A stretch of DNA of 64,000 nucleotides from Bedellia somnulentella (GCA_963576735.1 OY755173.1:17144873-17208872), one strand, 5' to 3'. Counted from the first letter of the stretch, positions 42,320-56,700 are shown. A program made the numbers and translations. The notes: a model not told the origin generated them from the sequence alone.

Positions 42320-43679
42320 ATGGACAGAGAAGAAGAATTCAGAGATGCACATGGCGTGGTGACGTCATTACCGACCAGCCGTGCAGGCACTAGTGATGGG
42401 AACGAGTCGATGAAACATATCGATGTTTTTAAAGTTAGTGCACGACTTCCACCTTTTTGGCCCGAAGAGCCTGAAATATGGTTTTCCCAGGTCGAGGGAC
42501 AATTCGCAATTTCAGGAATTTCTAGCGATGTAACCAAATTTCACTATGTCATTAGCCAGCTAGATAACCAATTTTCCAGGGAAGTCAAGGATATTATTAT
42601 TAATCCACCAGCATCCGATAAATATCAGAAGCTTAAATCAGAATTGATTAAAAGATTGACCGCATCCAGTTATTGATGCACGAAGAGCTCGGCGATCGTA
42701 AGCCATCACAGTTCTTACGACATCTTAAAAGCCTGGCTGGCATCAATGTTCCAGACGATTTTGTGAAGACGATTTGGATAAGTCGACTTTCACACGGGAT
42801 TCAAACGGTGTTAGCAGGTCAACCGTCCACATCTTCTATCGATGATCTGGCAGACTTAGCCGATCGTGTACAGGACATTGCTACTCCTTCACCGGTTGTC
42901 GCATCTACGAGTGCTAGTCAAGCAAGTCAAGTTTCGGCGATAGAAATGCTAACCAAAGAAGTGGCTGAGCTGCGGAGACAATTCGAGAAGCTCGCTTCAG
43001 AGAGGAACAGCAGACCACACAACAGATCGAATAGGTCAGCGCGTCCTCGTTCTTCATCTAGATCGAAACGCTCACATTCGAACTACAGAAAATACCCCAT
43101 TTGCTGGTACCATACCAAGTTTGCAGAAAAGGCCAGCAAATGCATATCTCCGTGTGATTACCAGGCGGGAAACGCCAGGGGCGGTCGATAGTGGCGACTG
43201 CGGACTGCCCTTCAACTTCTACTGGTCGCCTATTTGTGACGGATCGAGCCTCGAAGACGCAGTTTCTGGTCGATACAGGAAGCGACCTCTGTGTTTTCCC
43301 CCGGTCCATGCTTCGTGATCGCCGTGCTAAGACTGACTATAACTTGCGTGCTGCAAATGGATCTAGTATTTCTACATATGGTTATGTACATTTAAATTTA
43401 AATTTTGGTTTACGTAGAGAATTTAGTTGGCGTTTTGTTGTTGCGGATGTAAGTAAGCCAATTATAGGTGTTGATTTCTTAAATCATTATTATTTGATTG
43501 TTGATTGCCGCAACAAACGTTTAATAGATAGCACAACTTCTCTTTCGTCTATAGCTAAATTAGTTAAGTGTAATAATATAGCATCTGTAAAAATCATGAC
43601 TGGTGAGACTCGGTTTCATAAAATTCTCGACGAATTCCCCGAGATTAGAGATGGAAATATTGAAAAACGTGCGTTTTGA
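42320..43679 (+). pseudogene. Gypsy-type LTR retrotransposon gag-protease remnant
   Basis: Three consecutive frames. 42320-42676 is the gag N-terminal part (PPFWPEEPEIWFSQVE). 42673-43191 is the rest of gag with a Cys/His knuckle-like end (CWYH...KC...C). 43191-43679 is the aspartic protease with LVDTGSD and a GVDFLNHY flap-like motif. A one-base shift breaks gag near 42665. The gag-protease change of frame may be natural frameshifting. The element stops before reverse transcriptase, RNase H and integrase, so it is inactive. Confidence 0.8.
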
Positions 43680-45059
43680 GGAAATAGCTAAGTAGATTAG
43701 GAGACGTTTATAGTGGGTATTTATCTTCGGGCTGAAAGAGAGAGAAAACAGAAAACTCGCTGTTTCATAGATATAAACCAAGGTCGCCAAGGGAGTTTTT
43801 ACCCAGCTTGACATGACGGAACAGTCAAAACTCACGAAAAATAGTCGTATTTTAGAATTAAGCAAATCAGAATAAATATGTTTTTTTTTGTTTTATCTTC
43901 ATGATATATTTTTAAATATCTGATAAAATGTGTTTAAGAGAGTATTTAATAATTTAAATTTAACGACAAAATAGAACGATAAAGTTTTTTATACTGATGC
44001 TCGTAAATACAATACGCACGAATATTGTCCCACCTGTCACAAGAAAACATTACAAAGTTGTACTCTGAGCTTTCAACTTTTAGTACTTATGAAAGCTTTT
44101 GGGGAAGTAGGTTGAATGTTCCATCATTTAAGTATATTTTTAGGGCAGTGGTTTACTACGTTGGTGAGATGAGGTTTTAACGTTTGTACCACCTTTGATT
44201 ATCACCCCTATACGACAACAGGATAATATTTTTTTTCAATTAGAAGAATTTAAGTTGGGCCGGCAAGTAATGTAATATTTTCTTCAGATGAAATCAAATT
44301 CATCTAATATGCAAATGCCTGTCATAACATAACGCAATAATCTATCTAATGACATAACGCTACCTATTCTTCAGTCTTCTATTCGTACATCTCACATGAC
44401 CTCCTGCTCATAATTTCACGACTTCATCATCTGCATTATAGTACCAGACCATTTCGCAGCGTACCAAACCAAAACGTATTCGTTTAAGTGCAATGGAAGC
44501 AACAACTGCAAAATTTCCTCAGCCATTCGAAACCGCACAATGCATAATAATAACCTCGCAATTTGGATGTTAACATATGAACGGGTGCCGTGAAAGTCGG
44601 CGATCACCTTTAATGATTACCAGAGCGTATAGCGTTATGAAAATATATAAATAACGTATGGGCTTTGTACATCATAACTCACTGATATCTTTGTTACAGC
44701 GGTCATGTGATATAGAGCGCTGAATATGAAAAATGAAAAAGTCTTAACCATAATTAGCTTTAATTGTAATATCAAGATACATTTCAGTTTGATAATGTTA
44801 AAGATACATAAAATTTAAATAGCTCTTTGAGAATTACTTTGTTGGGACATCCAAATAACCATTTATAAAAAAAAACTTTGTTTATGAGATTATCAGCTCC
44901 CCTATGCTCTCTGTTTTAGGCTAAGCCTTAATCGCAGGGAACATAAGACATAACATTACAACTTTATTTATCAAAAAGCATGACTGTGGATATGTCTAGG
45001 AATTGAGATTTATCAAGACAGTTTCAGGTATTCTAGAAAGGATGTACATTGTGTTTCCC
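43680..45059. other. Intergenic, no gene seen
   Basis: AT-rich DNA after the truncated retrotransposon; no right LTR found. Confidence 0.45.
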
Positions 45060-46340
45060 GTAATATAATGTGATTGGTAATGGGCAGGCGGGTGCAATGA
45101 ACCGTGAGAGATTACATCCAAAAAGTGGAGCGCGCAAGGCCGCGGCGGGACAGAGACGCAGCGAGCTCTAGGCTAGTGTAATCGATTTAGGAACCGGCCG
45201 CTCCGCCCCCCTCGCGATCGAGATTAGGTAATTAGAGTAATTTCATTTGAACCCGGTGAAATATAAGCGCGTGAAGACACCGGTGCGTGCGCCAGCGCCG
45301 GCCCCCAGACACGGCTGTTGGTTCGAGATGCTATCGCTCCACTTTAATTTGTGTGTGCTTCGCCTCGGGGTGCGAGAATGTCGTTGTTATTGCCGTTGCC
45401 ACGGCGAGCTCCGCGACAGCCTTTGCGTAGCCAAAACATTCGACATGATCCGGTGTGTTTTATTCTTAGAATTTTCGAGATGCAATGGAACGTGTCGCTC
45501 CCAATCACGTACCGACTCCATTTAAGATCGGAAGCCCTTTCCTAGCTAGCTGGACCTTCGTCGCATAATAGCAACTCTTAACTCATAATTACATAATAAA
45601 TCTAACGCGGGTAATCATTATAATTTGTTTTGAGCGCGACTCAATGACAACGTTGATTGCGATGTATTGTTTGTCAGGCTTCAGGGCCCGTTTCAATGGT
45701 CGGAGGCTTTATTTAATAATAATGTTACATTACATGGCGTGCGTGTGCACAAACAGAGGGCGGTCGTTAGCAAGGCCGCGGTCGGAACGATGGGAACGAC
45801 CTGAAATGATAGTGGCAGCCGAATAGAGCCACGTGAGTGACGAGGTCTGCTCGGGTCTCGGGACTCGCCAACGAGAAACACGTTTGTTATACGCAATCAC
45901 TGCACGAGATCCTGACGCGCGATTGTAGATTGAAATCGAGCACACTTTTGTTTTATTTTCAATCGAGGGCAAATTGAAAAAGACTTACCATTTGTACCGA
46001 TGGAGGCAACATCGGGACCGATTAGATCAGTATCTTAGAAACACCATTTTATTGCCGTCGGTTTTCGGTCCGACGGGCTTTGACAATGTGACGTTAATTT
46101 GGAGCGGCGCATAATTTGGGAGAACAAATATTTTAGTTTGGAATTCCGTGCGTGTTGGAGGGCATCATTCAAAATCGGGCAACCCGGCAATTGCGGAGGT
46201 AATGACGGTGGTCGGAGTGGCATCTGGTGGTGCGCCCCGGGGTCCGGTTGGGCGGAGGTAGGTGACCGCGCAGGTGCGGCGGCGGCGGCGTGTGCTGCCC
46301 GCAGGGTGTGTGCTCTTACTGATACGCTCTCTAACATTTT
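45060..46340. other. GC/CpG-rich islands in AT-rich DNA
   Basis: Patches at about 45090-45480, 45740-45930 and 46140-46320 are rich in CpG and contain homeodomain-type cores (TTAGGTAATTAGAGTAATTT at about 45222). Several overlapping short frames exist in both strands but none has splice sites or family motifs I can defend. Could be regulatory DNA or an unrecognised first exon. Confidence 0.3.
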
Positions 46341-48930
46341 CAAATGTTCAACGTACATATTTCTATTTTTTATATTAAGTGTTCAGTAAATTATACGCTT
46401 GGGAAGGTTGTTCCTAAATTGTTATTATTTTGAGGGTTCATTACTGAATGATCATTCAATCTACTCACGACTGAATATTCTTTAATGATCTTTCTAAATC
46501 TCAGGTCTTAGAGTTACAGTATCTGCACGCACCTTCGCAAAAATAAGTAATTTTATTTAGGTTCAGTTATTTCTTCCAGACAATCATACAATAGTTTTAA
46601 TAGGAATGGTGCTTAAAATAGCAAAACAGCTTGCTCATCCAAAACCTCAACCAAAGTTGAAATGAAACGTACACCAACAATTTAACGGTTACAAAATTAC
46701 TAGACAGGTAGATTCTTCAACCAGAAAAAATCAAAGCCACAATGATAAAAAAGGAACGAAAACATATTCGTCTATCCATCACTCGGCTCACCTCACGTCC
46801 AACTGGTTTCATCAACTTCAACAAACGAATGAAGCCAAAGATTATAACAGGGCTCTTCAACCATAAGTCATCGAGATTTACTATTATTGTTTATAGACGG
46901 CTTGTGGGCAAACGTGTAAAATATAGCCCGAAGGTTCCGTTGATGGCTGGAACAATCAGCGTGGTATGGAGTTGGGAGGAGTGGTGAATCGTTATACTTC
47001 CAATCCGAATGTGAGACAATTAAGATAAGAGATGGCTATCCACTTGTTGCGGCGATGTGTGGGCGTGATGGTATTCTGCTCGGTTAGTGTAACACTTGTT
47101 GGCGGTTATTTTATGGACATTTTATTTGGGGTGACCGCAATTGCTAAAACCGAAAACTAATTAACTCAGTAGATTGCTAATCATTTCTTTATGTTTAATG
47201 GACTTTTGTTAGTCATTTCTTAAATCCAATATTCTGCAATGAACAATAAACCGTTTATTTCCGTGGGTGTGAGGGAAAACCAGGTATGGAAAGAAGAAGG
47301 CTGATACGGTTAAGCAGTCTCTATTCGACTAGAATTTGTATCAAAAGTAGTCATTTTTGGATCGCGTCTTACTTTATTCTTGCTAAAGCCTTATTGCCTA
47401 AATTCGTCTTCATTCTGAAGCTTGAACAATATTTGAATGAAGTACTTTTCAAAGAAGCTTGGAACGGCGGTGGAGTGATGCGTTTGCGCTGCAGGTTACG
47501 AGCTGTTGTTAATGGGCCGGCGAAAAATACCGATTCTTTGTTTCTGCCTCGCCCCTAATAGCCACATTTATCATAGGAAGCAATTAGCCGCCTATTAGCT
47601 GGATATTGGGTACCATTTTTCTGTGGAGGTTACCTTGTATCGGTCTGAGCTAACATATTGTATTGTAAGAACGAGTGGTTAGCTAGTTAGCTCGATATTA
47701 ATTAAATACGTGTTTCCTATATTTATTTTAGTATTATAAATAGTCGCAACTATATCTCGACAGGGAAGGCAGAGATAACCTCTGTGCATTGAGCATGATT
47801 TTTACTAACTGGGTATCTTCACACTACTTAATCAACGAGGTAAGAAGTATAACGATCATCATTACTCATTTTAAACAGGTAGTTTATAAACAGTAATATA
47901 AAATGCTGTAATAATCACAATTTAAATAATACAAGTACAAGCAATGATTAGATAATATAGTCAACTTTGTACAGTATGTATGTTTTCAAAAAGTTTTGGT
48001 TGGATTAGTACAATTATTTATTTTAGATCTAGATCGTTGATACACCCATCAAAATAATATAACCATTTTAGGCAGAATCAGAAAATTTATATAGACCAAT
48101 ACATAAAATCATTTTCTGAAACAATATACCTTCAATGCAAATCATGCAAAACGAGTAATAAAATATTCTTAGTATCATTTCGCACCAAAAGCATAAGGAG
48201 ATATATATTTTTACTAAAAACACTGCTAATTTCTTTCTCAGGGCATAAATATCATCTCAAATTAAATAGAAATAGGCTATAAAAATCGAATAAAACAACG
48301 AAACAAACTATTTGACACTACTTTAGAATTCAAAATATTTGTTCAAAGCTAGTGGTGTAAATGGATCTGCATTAAATTTAATGTGACATTTTTGTGATGG
48401 GAGCCTGCTTCCAACTCTAAAAATACCTTTGTATGTCGATGTTCTTCTGTGAACATTAAAAAGGTGGTGGTTCCACGGTGAGCTCTCTGCCGCGTTCATA
48501 GAGGGAAGCATAGCGATATTAGTTTACATACATTTTAATGAGTTAAAATAACCAAATTCGATACCGAATGGAATACCGGCAGTTGAATCAGTAAAAATAA
48601 GTTTATTACTCTGTTAAATGTTGCCTTTCATGAAGGTTTATAGGCGACGCAAAGAATTTTATGTATATGAAACAAGTTGCTTCTGGGGTCTAGTTAGTGG
48701 CGGAGCATTGGGCTCACGTTCAGTAACGGATTTTATTTCTGAGGCCAAACTCTCAGATTAAATTCATTAATCTAAATATATTGCATGATTGATATTATTA
48801 TGTGCTTCGGAGGATAAGTTAAGCCTTCGATTTTGGCTATGATCGCGATGGGAGTCGTTCGTCTGCCAACTTGTAGGGCTGTGATGTTATAAATCAAGTT
48901 GCATACGTGTAGGTCTAATTATCGACACCA
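46341..48930. other. Intergenic or intronic DNA, no gene seen
   Basis: AT-rich. A short GC-richer patch with CAATTAGCCGCCTATTAGC lies near 47580-47600. Confidence 0.35.
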
Positions 48931-48987
48931 GGTAATATTCCGCTCCGCTCCTCGCTCTCCGCCGCCAATGCAGCCGCGCCCGTCCCA

Positions 48988-49105
48988 TATAAAAACGAAC
49001 GGTGCTCACGGGACCTCACAAAATATCGGATTACTTCCTCGAATCTATCTTGTACTATTGACACTTTAGTCTAATGTTTCACAATTGACAAAACATACAG
49101 AATGG
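48988..49105 (+). promoter_or_regulatory. Candidate core promoter and first exon
   Basis: TATAAAA (48988-48994) follows a GC-rich stretch. A possible start lies near 'ctcaca' at about 49014. An ATG (49102-49104, context cagaATGG) is followed at once by a strong donor, GTATGTATAA (GT at 49106). This would give an 85-90 nt leader and a first coding exon of one codon plus one base. No downstream exon was identified, so this is a hypothesis. Confidence 0.35.
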
Positions 49106-52100
49106 GTATGTATAATTTTACCTTAGAAATATGTGTATATTGGTGAAGGCCAACTGCATAGTTGATCGTTTTCATAACGTCAGATACAGACAGTTTCTTC
49201 CAAATAGACCTACAGTTTTTTTATGCCATGCTCAAGCGGACATACATATATTATTAAAGTCATCACGCAATTAATCTTTATTATGTTTAAGGCGTAGATT
49301 TGCAAAATCGCCAAGATTTATTAGATCTATCGAACTATAAATCATCTGTGCGACTACAAAACTGTCACCAACTGTGATCTTGATACAAAAAAAACAAGAA
49401 AAATGAACCAATTATGAGATAGTCAGTCTGAAGCTGCAAGATACCTGCTCCTCAGTTCAAATAGGATGCCCTCAACAAAAAGTGCCATAACTCATCGCGG
49501 TTGGTCCGATATCCTCATAATTACAGACTTCATAAATTAATTTCGTTATAAATTAGTGGTCGCGGCCGCTACACTTTTAAACCGAATGAGGGATTGCTGA
49601 TAACATCTTGGACCGTGTCTGTTACTATCTAGCTGAGATACTTTATATTTTCAGTACAATCTTCTTTTTAGACTTGCTGCAAAATAAGAAGGAATCAAGA
49701 AAAAATATGACAAAAAATATACCGATTTTAGTAAATACTTTTAAAATAACTTTATTAAGGGCTATTTTAAGAACCCTAACTAACATACCGTTAAAATTTT
49801 AATTCTCATTTTGAGTTGGCTAATGCTGCTAATGAGCACGAAAATTAATAGAGGAAATGGTCCAAATAAGCTCGACCTTTCCGATAGTAAACAAACAATT
49901 AAAATGCAAGGTCCATAGAAATTAGCGAGTGCGTAGTGTTCATTGATAGGCTAACAATGGAATGAGTCACAGATTCGTCAAAATTACGAACCACTTCATT
50001 AGAACTGGTGACCAATTTGTCATTAGGCACGTACTAAAATGTTATGGTCAACATTTCTATGCAGAGCGTTAACCTTTGTCTCAAATACCTAACCTACCTA
50101 CGGTACGGCTCATGGCTACAATCCCAAATTAGGGTATCCAGAGTGTCGGAATCTAAATTCTTCAGAAAAGTTTAATAGGGAATATTTGAAACAAGGGATC
50201 GCTGTTTTTTTTAACTAGTTAAGTTTTCCTTTGCCTCTGAATGAATGCTTTTCTTTGTCTTATTACTACGTATACGAGCAACATACAATGACCATAATGT
50301 CTTAAAAAACCAAACCCAAAAAAAAGCCACCCAAAAAGTAATGTTAATCATAGCCAATAGAGGATAGGAGAGGTTTGCTATGAAAAATACTTATGCGGTT
50401 CTATACAACCGATTGTGTCTGCTAATTAAATCATTTAAGTTAGAAGAAAAAAACGTCTCTCTCTAGCGACACAAAGCCTTAGCGCAAATATTCGTTTCAT
50501 AATTATGTGAATTATTCGGTACATTATTATTTAATTGGAGGCAATCTCAAGCTTAGAAGTGTTCATAACGTTGGTGTTTTTCGTGTCCGCCATGATTAAG
50601 ATCTAATTAAATAATTTATTTTCCCCTTGCGCAAAGAACAAATAAGGGTATTATAATAGTATATCCGTAATATAATATGCGAATTATGATAGTCACACAT
50701 ACTATAGATCATATTGAGTAAATATAAGCTTGCTTAGAAATTGGTATGAACTCTAAATTATATTCCGAAACTTTGAACTTTTAAGTATATTCTGAGTCTG
50801 AGCATGCAACCGCGCCATGCTGCAATCGGAATCTATAAATTATACAAAAACTAACAAATAATGAATTCCAAAAATTCGCTCAGCAAATATTAGGTTATCT
50901 AAAGGTTAACCCCGTGAATTTCGACCCACCTGTTGTTAAGTGAATTCCAACAGTTAGACACCAACCCATTAAGTCGTGTCAATTTAACTCCTACCCTCAT
51001 TCTAAATGACAGTTCATTTTGACAGTTACCTACGCAGAACCATCTAATCAAGTGAATTTTATTTTGCCTTTTTAAAATTTGGTATCTCAACGGCTCCGGA
51101 TCGAACCACGCCCCGCCAATTAGAATGTTATATGGGACTTCCTGCGCGGGGGCAAAAATGCCAACCGCGTATCCGTTGTGAGCCAAACTCCTTAGATGTG
51201 CGAAAAAGGTCCATTAGTAACCGAAATAACAAGCTGTTCTTTTTTTAAATTTCGAACAATTCCTTTGTGTCAGTACTCGGTTTTTTTATATCTTAAATTA
51301 CAGTTGCTATCCGATAATACTGTCGTAAATTCATAAGATGAAGCATTTTAAGAATCTATTGAAAATATATTTTACTTGTTCACCTAAAATAATTTATTTG
51401 AGTTGACAAGTACGCTAACAAAGCAGTTAGTCTTACAGGAAAATGCCTAATTCTCAAAATTATGCTGTTGGTACGTGTCTCGGATGGATCGCTCTACTAA
51501 TTAATAAAAGCGTCACCATTCTACATCAACTAAAGCAAAACTAATAAAGAGTCCATTATATTTTCGCCAAACAAACATGAGAAAACTATTCAAACAATAG
51601 TTCTAAAACGAAATCTGCGGTAACAAGATAAAATTATGTCACAAACAGAAACACCATTAAAATGCCACCTCAAAAGTATCACATGACAGAATTAAAAAAC
51701 AAAAAAGATGTTCCCAATGATAAGCGATGAAACATTTTTCTCAGATACCAACATTTAGTCGAGCCACACGTACATTTCATACTTATCTGACCACAATTAT
51801 GTGCCAGTAATTACGAATGTAGCTAATAATTATTTCTTTCAACGTAATGACGTAACTGATGGGTAGTGTAGGCTAAGAATAGCACAACCATTGGTTCCCA
51901 TGAGTGCGTAAAATGTGTTATGTAAGTATTTAAAGCAGTCCTTCGTTTATATGTTGGCTTAGAATAGATGCATTTCTTTTTATGAAACAATGATTTTAAA
52001 GTTCTGTCTATCGCTTTATGACATTACATGCGTATTGCATATAGTATATACAGCGCTGATGAGCAGTCGGCATGAGTACCAAGAATCCAATGTTTTGACA

Positions 52101-53510
52101 CTTCAGGCGCGAATAGAGCACTACCGTGAATAGTTGCCCGTATTGCAAACGCTCGTACGTGCCATGAATAAATTACTCTTAACACCTTTTTTAAAGTCAA
52201 TTGATGAATTAGCGAGACTTGATAGTTTAGTGGGACAGCCACGCATTTAAGAGGCATGGGTTTCAATCCCGAATCCGAAATACACTCGAGAATTTATTAG
52301 ACAAGAGGGAGTGACAGGAATGACGGTTAGGTGAATATTACTACTCATTTAAAGCCGCTATTTTTAAAAAGATAAACACTGAAAACATCCTATGTAATAA
52401 AGAGGAAAGGCTCGGCAATCCGACTCTTGAACCTACAAAACCAATATTGACACAAAAGCAACGGTCAAGAATTTGATAAGATAAGCGATAATATAATAAA
52501 AGGGCAGATAAGATACTATTGAAAGCTAATAACATCAAGATATCGCTGCTTTTTTATCTAATTAGTGCATTGACCGACTCCACCCAAATTTTGCGAAAAC
52601 ATCAATGCAAATATGGTTTAAGCACAAAGAGGAATGGACGAAAGTGATATAGGGTAGAGCCAATTTAATTACAATAGACACCGAAGACAGAAAACAGTTA
52701 GATCAAATAGGAAACAGGCAAAAAAAAAACACGCATCCGAATTGTAATGCAGAAAAAGGCACGCGTAAAAATATTGATGAATGTAAATTAATCAGGAGCG
52801 GTTAGTCAGGATCGTACAAACGTACGTATTGTTCGATAGACTCTCCATACCCTAATTAGGTAGGTAAGGTAAGGTAAGTAAGGTAAGGTACTTACTATTC
52901 AACTTTTTTAGGTAATAACATTCATTGATTTGTATGTATTTACCAAGAGTTAACAGTCTAACAGTCAAAACAGGGTTTATTATATCCTCCCCCCCCCGAC
53001 CCCGCATCGTCCGGGAATGCAGTTATGAGGTTAAGCACAACATATCTAAGGCATTACCATTTCTTGCACCATTTAACCGATAACATGAGAAACACGGGCC
53101 CGCCACGCCAAACCAATATGCCTGAATCATATCGTAACATTATAAAATTGGTAAAGTGACGCTGCCTGATAATGTATTTAACTGTATAGTTCTGAATTGA
53201 TAATTCTAAAATTAAGTAAATTAACAGAGTCAGGTTGGCGATTTTAGCTTTTAAGAAATCATGAAATCGATTATAATTATTCAATACAACTATCTCGAAT
53301 CAAGGAGGTCACAAATCTAAAGATGAATGTAAATATTCGTCAGGTCCAATGATCACCAAACTGCTATAATCTAACTTTAAACAAACGGCTGTTTGGGTTT
53401 ACGGCATCAAGAGAGGAGACTATCGATAAGGCTCATGAATTAAATACCTTAATCGCATTCTAAACTAGTACAGATGTACTAAAAAAATATATCAAAGTAT
53501 TACCAATTTC
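49106..53510. other. AT-rich DNA, no gene seen
   Basis: Contains a decayed family-1 head (about 51862-51895) and a decayed tRNA-like SINE head at about 52205-52290 (tagtttagtggg and gggtttcaatccc). It also has a decayed LINE tail followed by (ggtaa)n (52788-52890). A 95-codon minus frame at 50899-51186 has no recognisable domain. Confidence 0.4.
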
Positions 53511-53584
53511 CTACATGAAAATACATAAGATGTTCTTCTATGGACAACAAACGAATATTTTACAAGTGAATAGGATCAACCAAG

Positions 53585-53706
53585 ATACGCATAGATGTCT
53601 CGCACCTAGTTCAAGCAGACGAGGCAGGGTGATTGTTCCTGCGCGGTCCACCTTGGACTGGCTCCGAACAATCGCACGAAGGACAGAACCAGTCCTCCAC
53701 ATCAGG
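53585..53706. other. Isolated GC-rich conserved-looking block
   Basis: About 120 bp of balanced composition in AT-rich surroundings, open on both strands. The + frame reads RRGRVIVPARSTLDWLRTIA and ends at a weak donor, CAG|GTATTT. The minus frame has DWFCPSC. Neither reading has a clear second exon. Confidence 0.25.
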
Positions 53707-53799
53707 TATTTCATGTACTGTTACTTGCTTTTAATGAATATCTATCACCACGCTGATTACCGACCTTGGCTGCTCCATCCGCCAGTAGCGAAATAAGAG

Positions 53800-56700
53800 A
53801 AAAAATATCGTTTAATAAGCACTCGACTGGGTGCACAAGGAATTCGCTGGGAGACCTATTAGATGCAATTTTATTCTTGTTTGTGTAATTTGATGTAATA
53901 GTTGGTGGTAGAAAAAGAGATAAAACTTAATGTAGCAATACGCATGCGATCGGGAAATAAAAGGTATCTAAGACAGACTTGTGTTTCATCTTGGCTTACT
54001 AATCACTGCCTCAACAGCCTTAGCGCTCATTGATACCTTTTAAACTTCCCGAGGGAGATGGAAATGCTAGTAATACATATTTCACGAAATGCATTCTGTA
54101 GTTTTTAAGGAAGTTAGGACATAGGAATTGACACAAGATAACCTGCCGAGTTTCTGATACTAATGGCGTTTTTGTCCTAGGCGAGCTGTAAGAATTGAAG
54201 AAATTTTTTAAACAGTTTTACAACACAGAGGCAACTACTCGTACATAAAATCCCACGTTACTGATCCCTAGATTAAAATGGTCAACCGGTTGTGGGACTG
54301 TTTCATGGACATAAGATACGAAAAATTTCAAAATATTATTGTAACTTTAGTTTAAAACATAATGACTACGCAGAAATAACTTTTTAACGAGAATAACATA
54401 TATTGTTCCGCCACTACTGCTAAATAGTATTATATTCAAATATCCTAAATTTAACATGTCGTTTTAAGTGATAAGACCACCATTTTTACTTTCATTCGAT
54501 AATTTTATATCTGCATTACATTTTAATGGTGATGCGCAGTAAAGAGTTTACTATAGTCTATTTTAGGCAACTCGTGGTATTTTTTGTTCCAATCCATGAC
54601 TCGTGGATGTTGTCGCGTATGAATGATGTTTTTATTTTACTACTGAGCAGCGACGAAAATCTATTCAATGTTAATTTCGTTTTAAAATATACGTTAATTA
54701 CCGCAATTACCATGAGAATGTACTACGTAAGACGTGTTTTGAAGCATACACCATAATTCGGCGTAAAATTAAGATTTTCCACAGATGCTATAATTTGTAT
54801 CGCTCTGTTTGTCTAGACGTCATGGACTTGAAATCAAAGTCTCGCTTCGTTCGACTTACTTAAGATAAATGTGTGTATCTTTGAGAATACAAGCTTATTT
54901 GTTTGTTTCTTACCATATTCTAAAAATGTGTTTAAAAATATATATGCAGGATCTATATTGGGTGAAAAAGTTATTTTCGTTTTATTTACGATTTCATTCC
55001 CCCTAACTAATCCCACAAATGTAATCGGTAAGATATAGTCTAGGATTTTGATTCCTTTGATTATCCGATAAATGAAGATGATTCCGTGCCCTCCGAAGGT
55101 CCGAATACGTCGGTTCCGGTTACAGTCTAGGTAGTAGTCGTTAATATCTGGCAACCTGCGCTAGAACAACATGGTAGACAATAGTCAAACCATCCTACTT
55201 AAGGTAAGCTCTAACTTCGCTGTGCATGGGCATATGGGTCCATGCAGAATGTATTTAGTGACGGAGACCCTTTTGAAATTGGCACCATTTAGTTCCATCT
55301 GCAAAAAACACCGCATATGAAGCTAAGATTTGTAAGCGACGTAAGTCACTCATACTTTAGCCATCAATTCCATCAAATTAGTTTTTCACATTTTATTCAT
55401 ATCAGTCAAGTCTTCCACCTTTTAAAATATTTTCTTTCCTTCTAAACGTCATACGCAGCCGTCCTCTACTATCAATACTATCCAAATAAAAACTCGCTTT
55501 TTACAAACTTACTCTATTTTGTATAGTTCCGACGAGTTTTCAGATGGATAGAAGGTGGGTTCTGCTTTATATTCCCATATCGAAACGTTGTACGATCGTT
55601 AACTTTTACTGCGTTTTGATTAAACCTGTGACTAACTATGTGGAGGCACGAACGAGCGGCCTCATATAAAAAAGGCACTAAGATTTAAAGCGGAAATAAA
55701 AATGTGAACACTCGGCCATTGATGGTGATTTTATTAACACTTTAGTGGGTGAATGAAATCGTTGTAATTCACTCTTAATGCCCTATATTGTATTGGTTTA
55801 GAAAATGTTGGATATGTTTCTTTTTAATTTATTTTTATTCTTATATTAATAAATGTTTGGTTTCTAACTCTTATGAAACGTCAGGGGACATTTCGTAACA
55901 ACAATCGATCAGAGTACCCACATATACATATCATATTAAACATTGACACACTCCACTGCCCACCCCCTCATATGTGCTAGATTCACATTTATCAGATAAA
56001 AACGAAAGCGTTTTATCATTATGCAAAACATTGGTAAATTCGATATCACTAAATATAGAGCATATTATATCAATCGGTCGATATCACATTTATAGCATCA
56101 CACTATCATCGATATCATGATGCCTATAATAGTTTATATTGAGGCTGTCGCGTCCTTCTAATACTAATCTAAATCTGACCTGATTCCAAACAAATTCGTT
56201 GCATAACTAGTAGTGGACGCTCATAAAGCACACTAACTACAAAATGGGAAACCGAAACGATTCCTTTAAGTCGCCGCTTTCTGTATGCCGCGGGACGCTT
56301 CGTACAAGATTAGCTTAAAGCACAGATTATTCGAATTCAATGCAATGTTGTAAGTTTTATCTTCTATCGGTCGCCCTTTTCAAATACCTATGAATAGACC
56401 GACACTGTCTTTTAACATTTTAGATAATGAATATTTTAAACATATACCTAATTCGAATGGCTTAAAAAGAGTTTCGTAGTAGCAAGCTTAGGAGTGGTAA
56501 CAGAGACATCGAGACTAGCATGTAATTTATATTTGTGCAGAAAATGGGCAACTAACTTTATATAGTGTTTAAATGAACTGTGTTTTAAACTCAGCTTCTC
56601 TTTTTCATACGATGTCATACACAAACACAACCTTTAACCAACACCGATCAAAACAGCGAAACATTAGATAACGTCGAGGAAGAAATAAACCAGAGTGTCA

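Noticed and set aside
50899..51186. 95-codon minus-strand ORF as a gene
   Set aside because: No domain, no splice or promoter support, codon use like noncoding DNA; possibly an old repeat.
52860..52892. Short tandem 'ggtaa' repeats as a CRISPR-like array
   Set aside because: A simple microsatellite at the end of a LINE tail; no spacers, eukaryotic context.
53630..53712. PHD-finger end (DWFCPSC) on the minus strand
   Set aside because: Only the last few residues match. The required upstream Cys/His ligands and an acceptor are absent and the frame stops soon after.
54805..54850. tRNA-Ser-like stretch ('gacttgaaatc...gttcg')
   Set aside because: Only the anticodon-arm-like part is similar; no acceptor stem or correct spacing.
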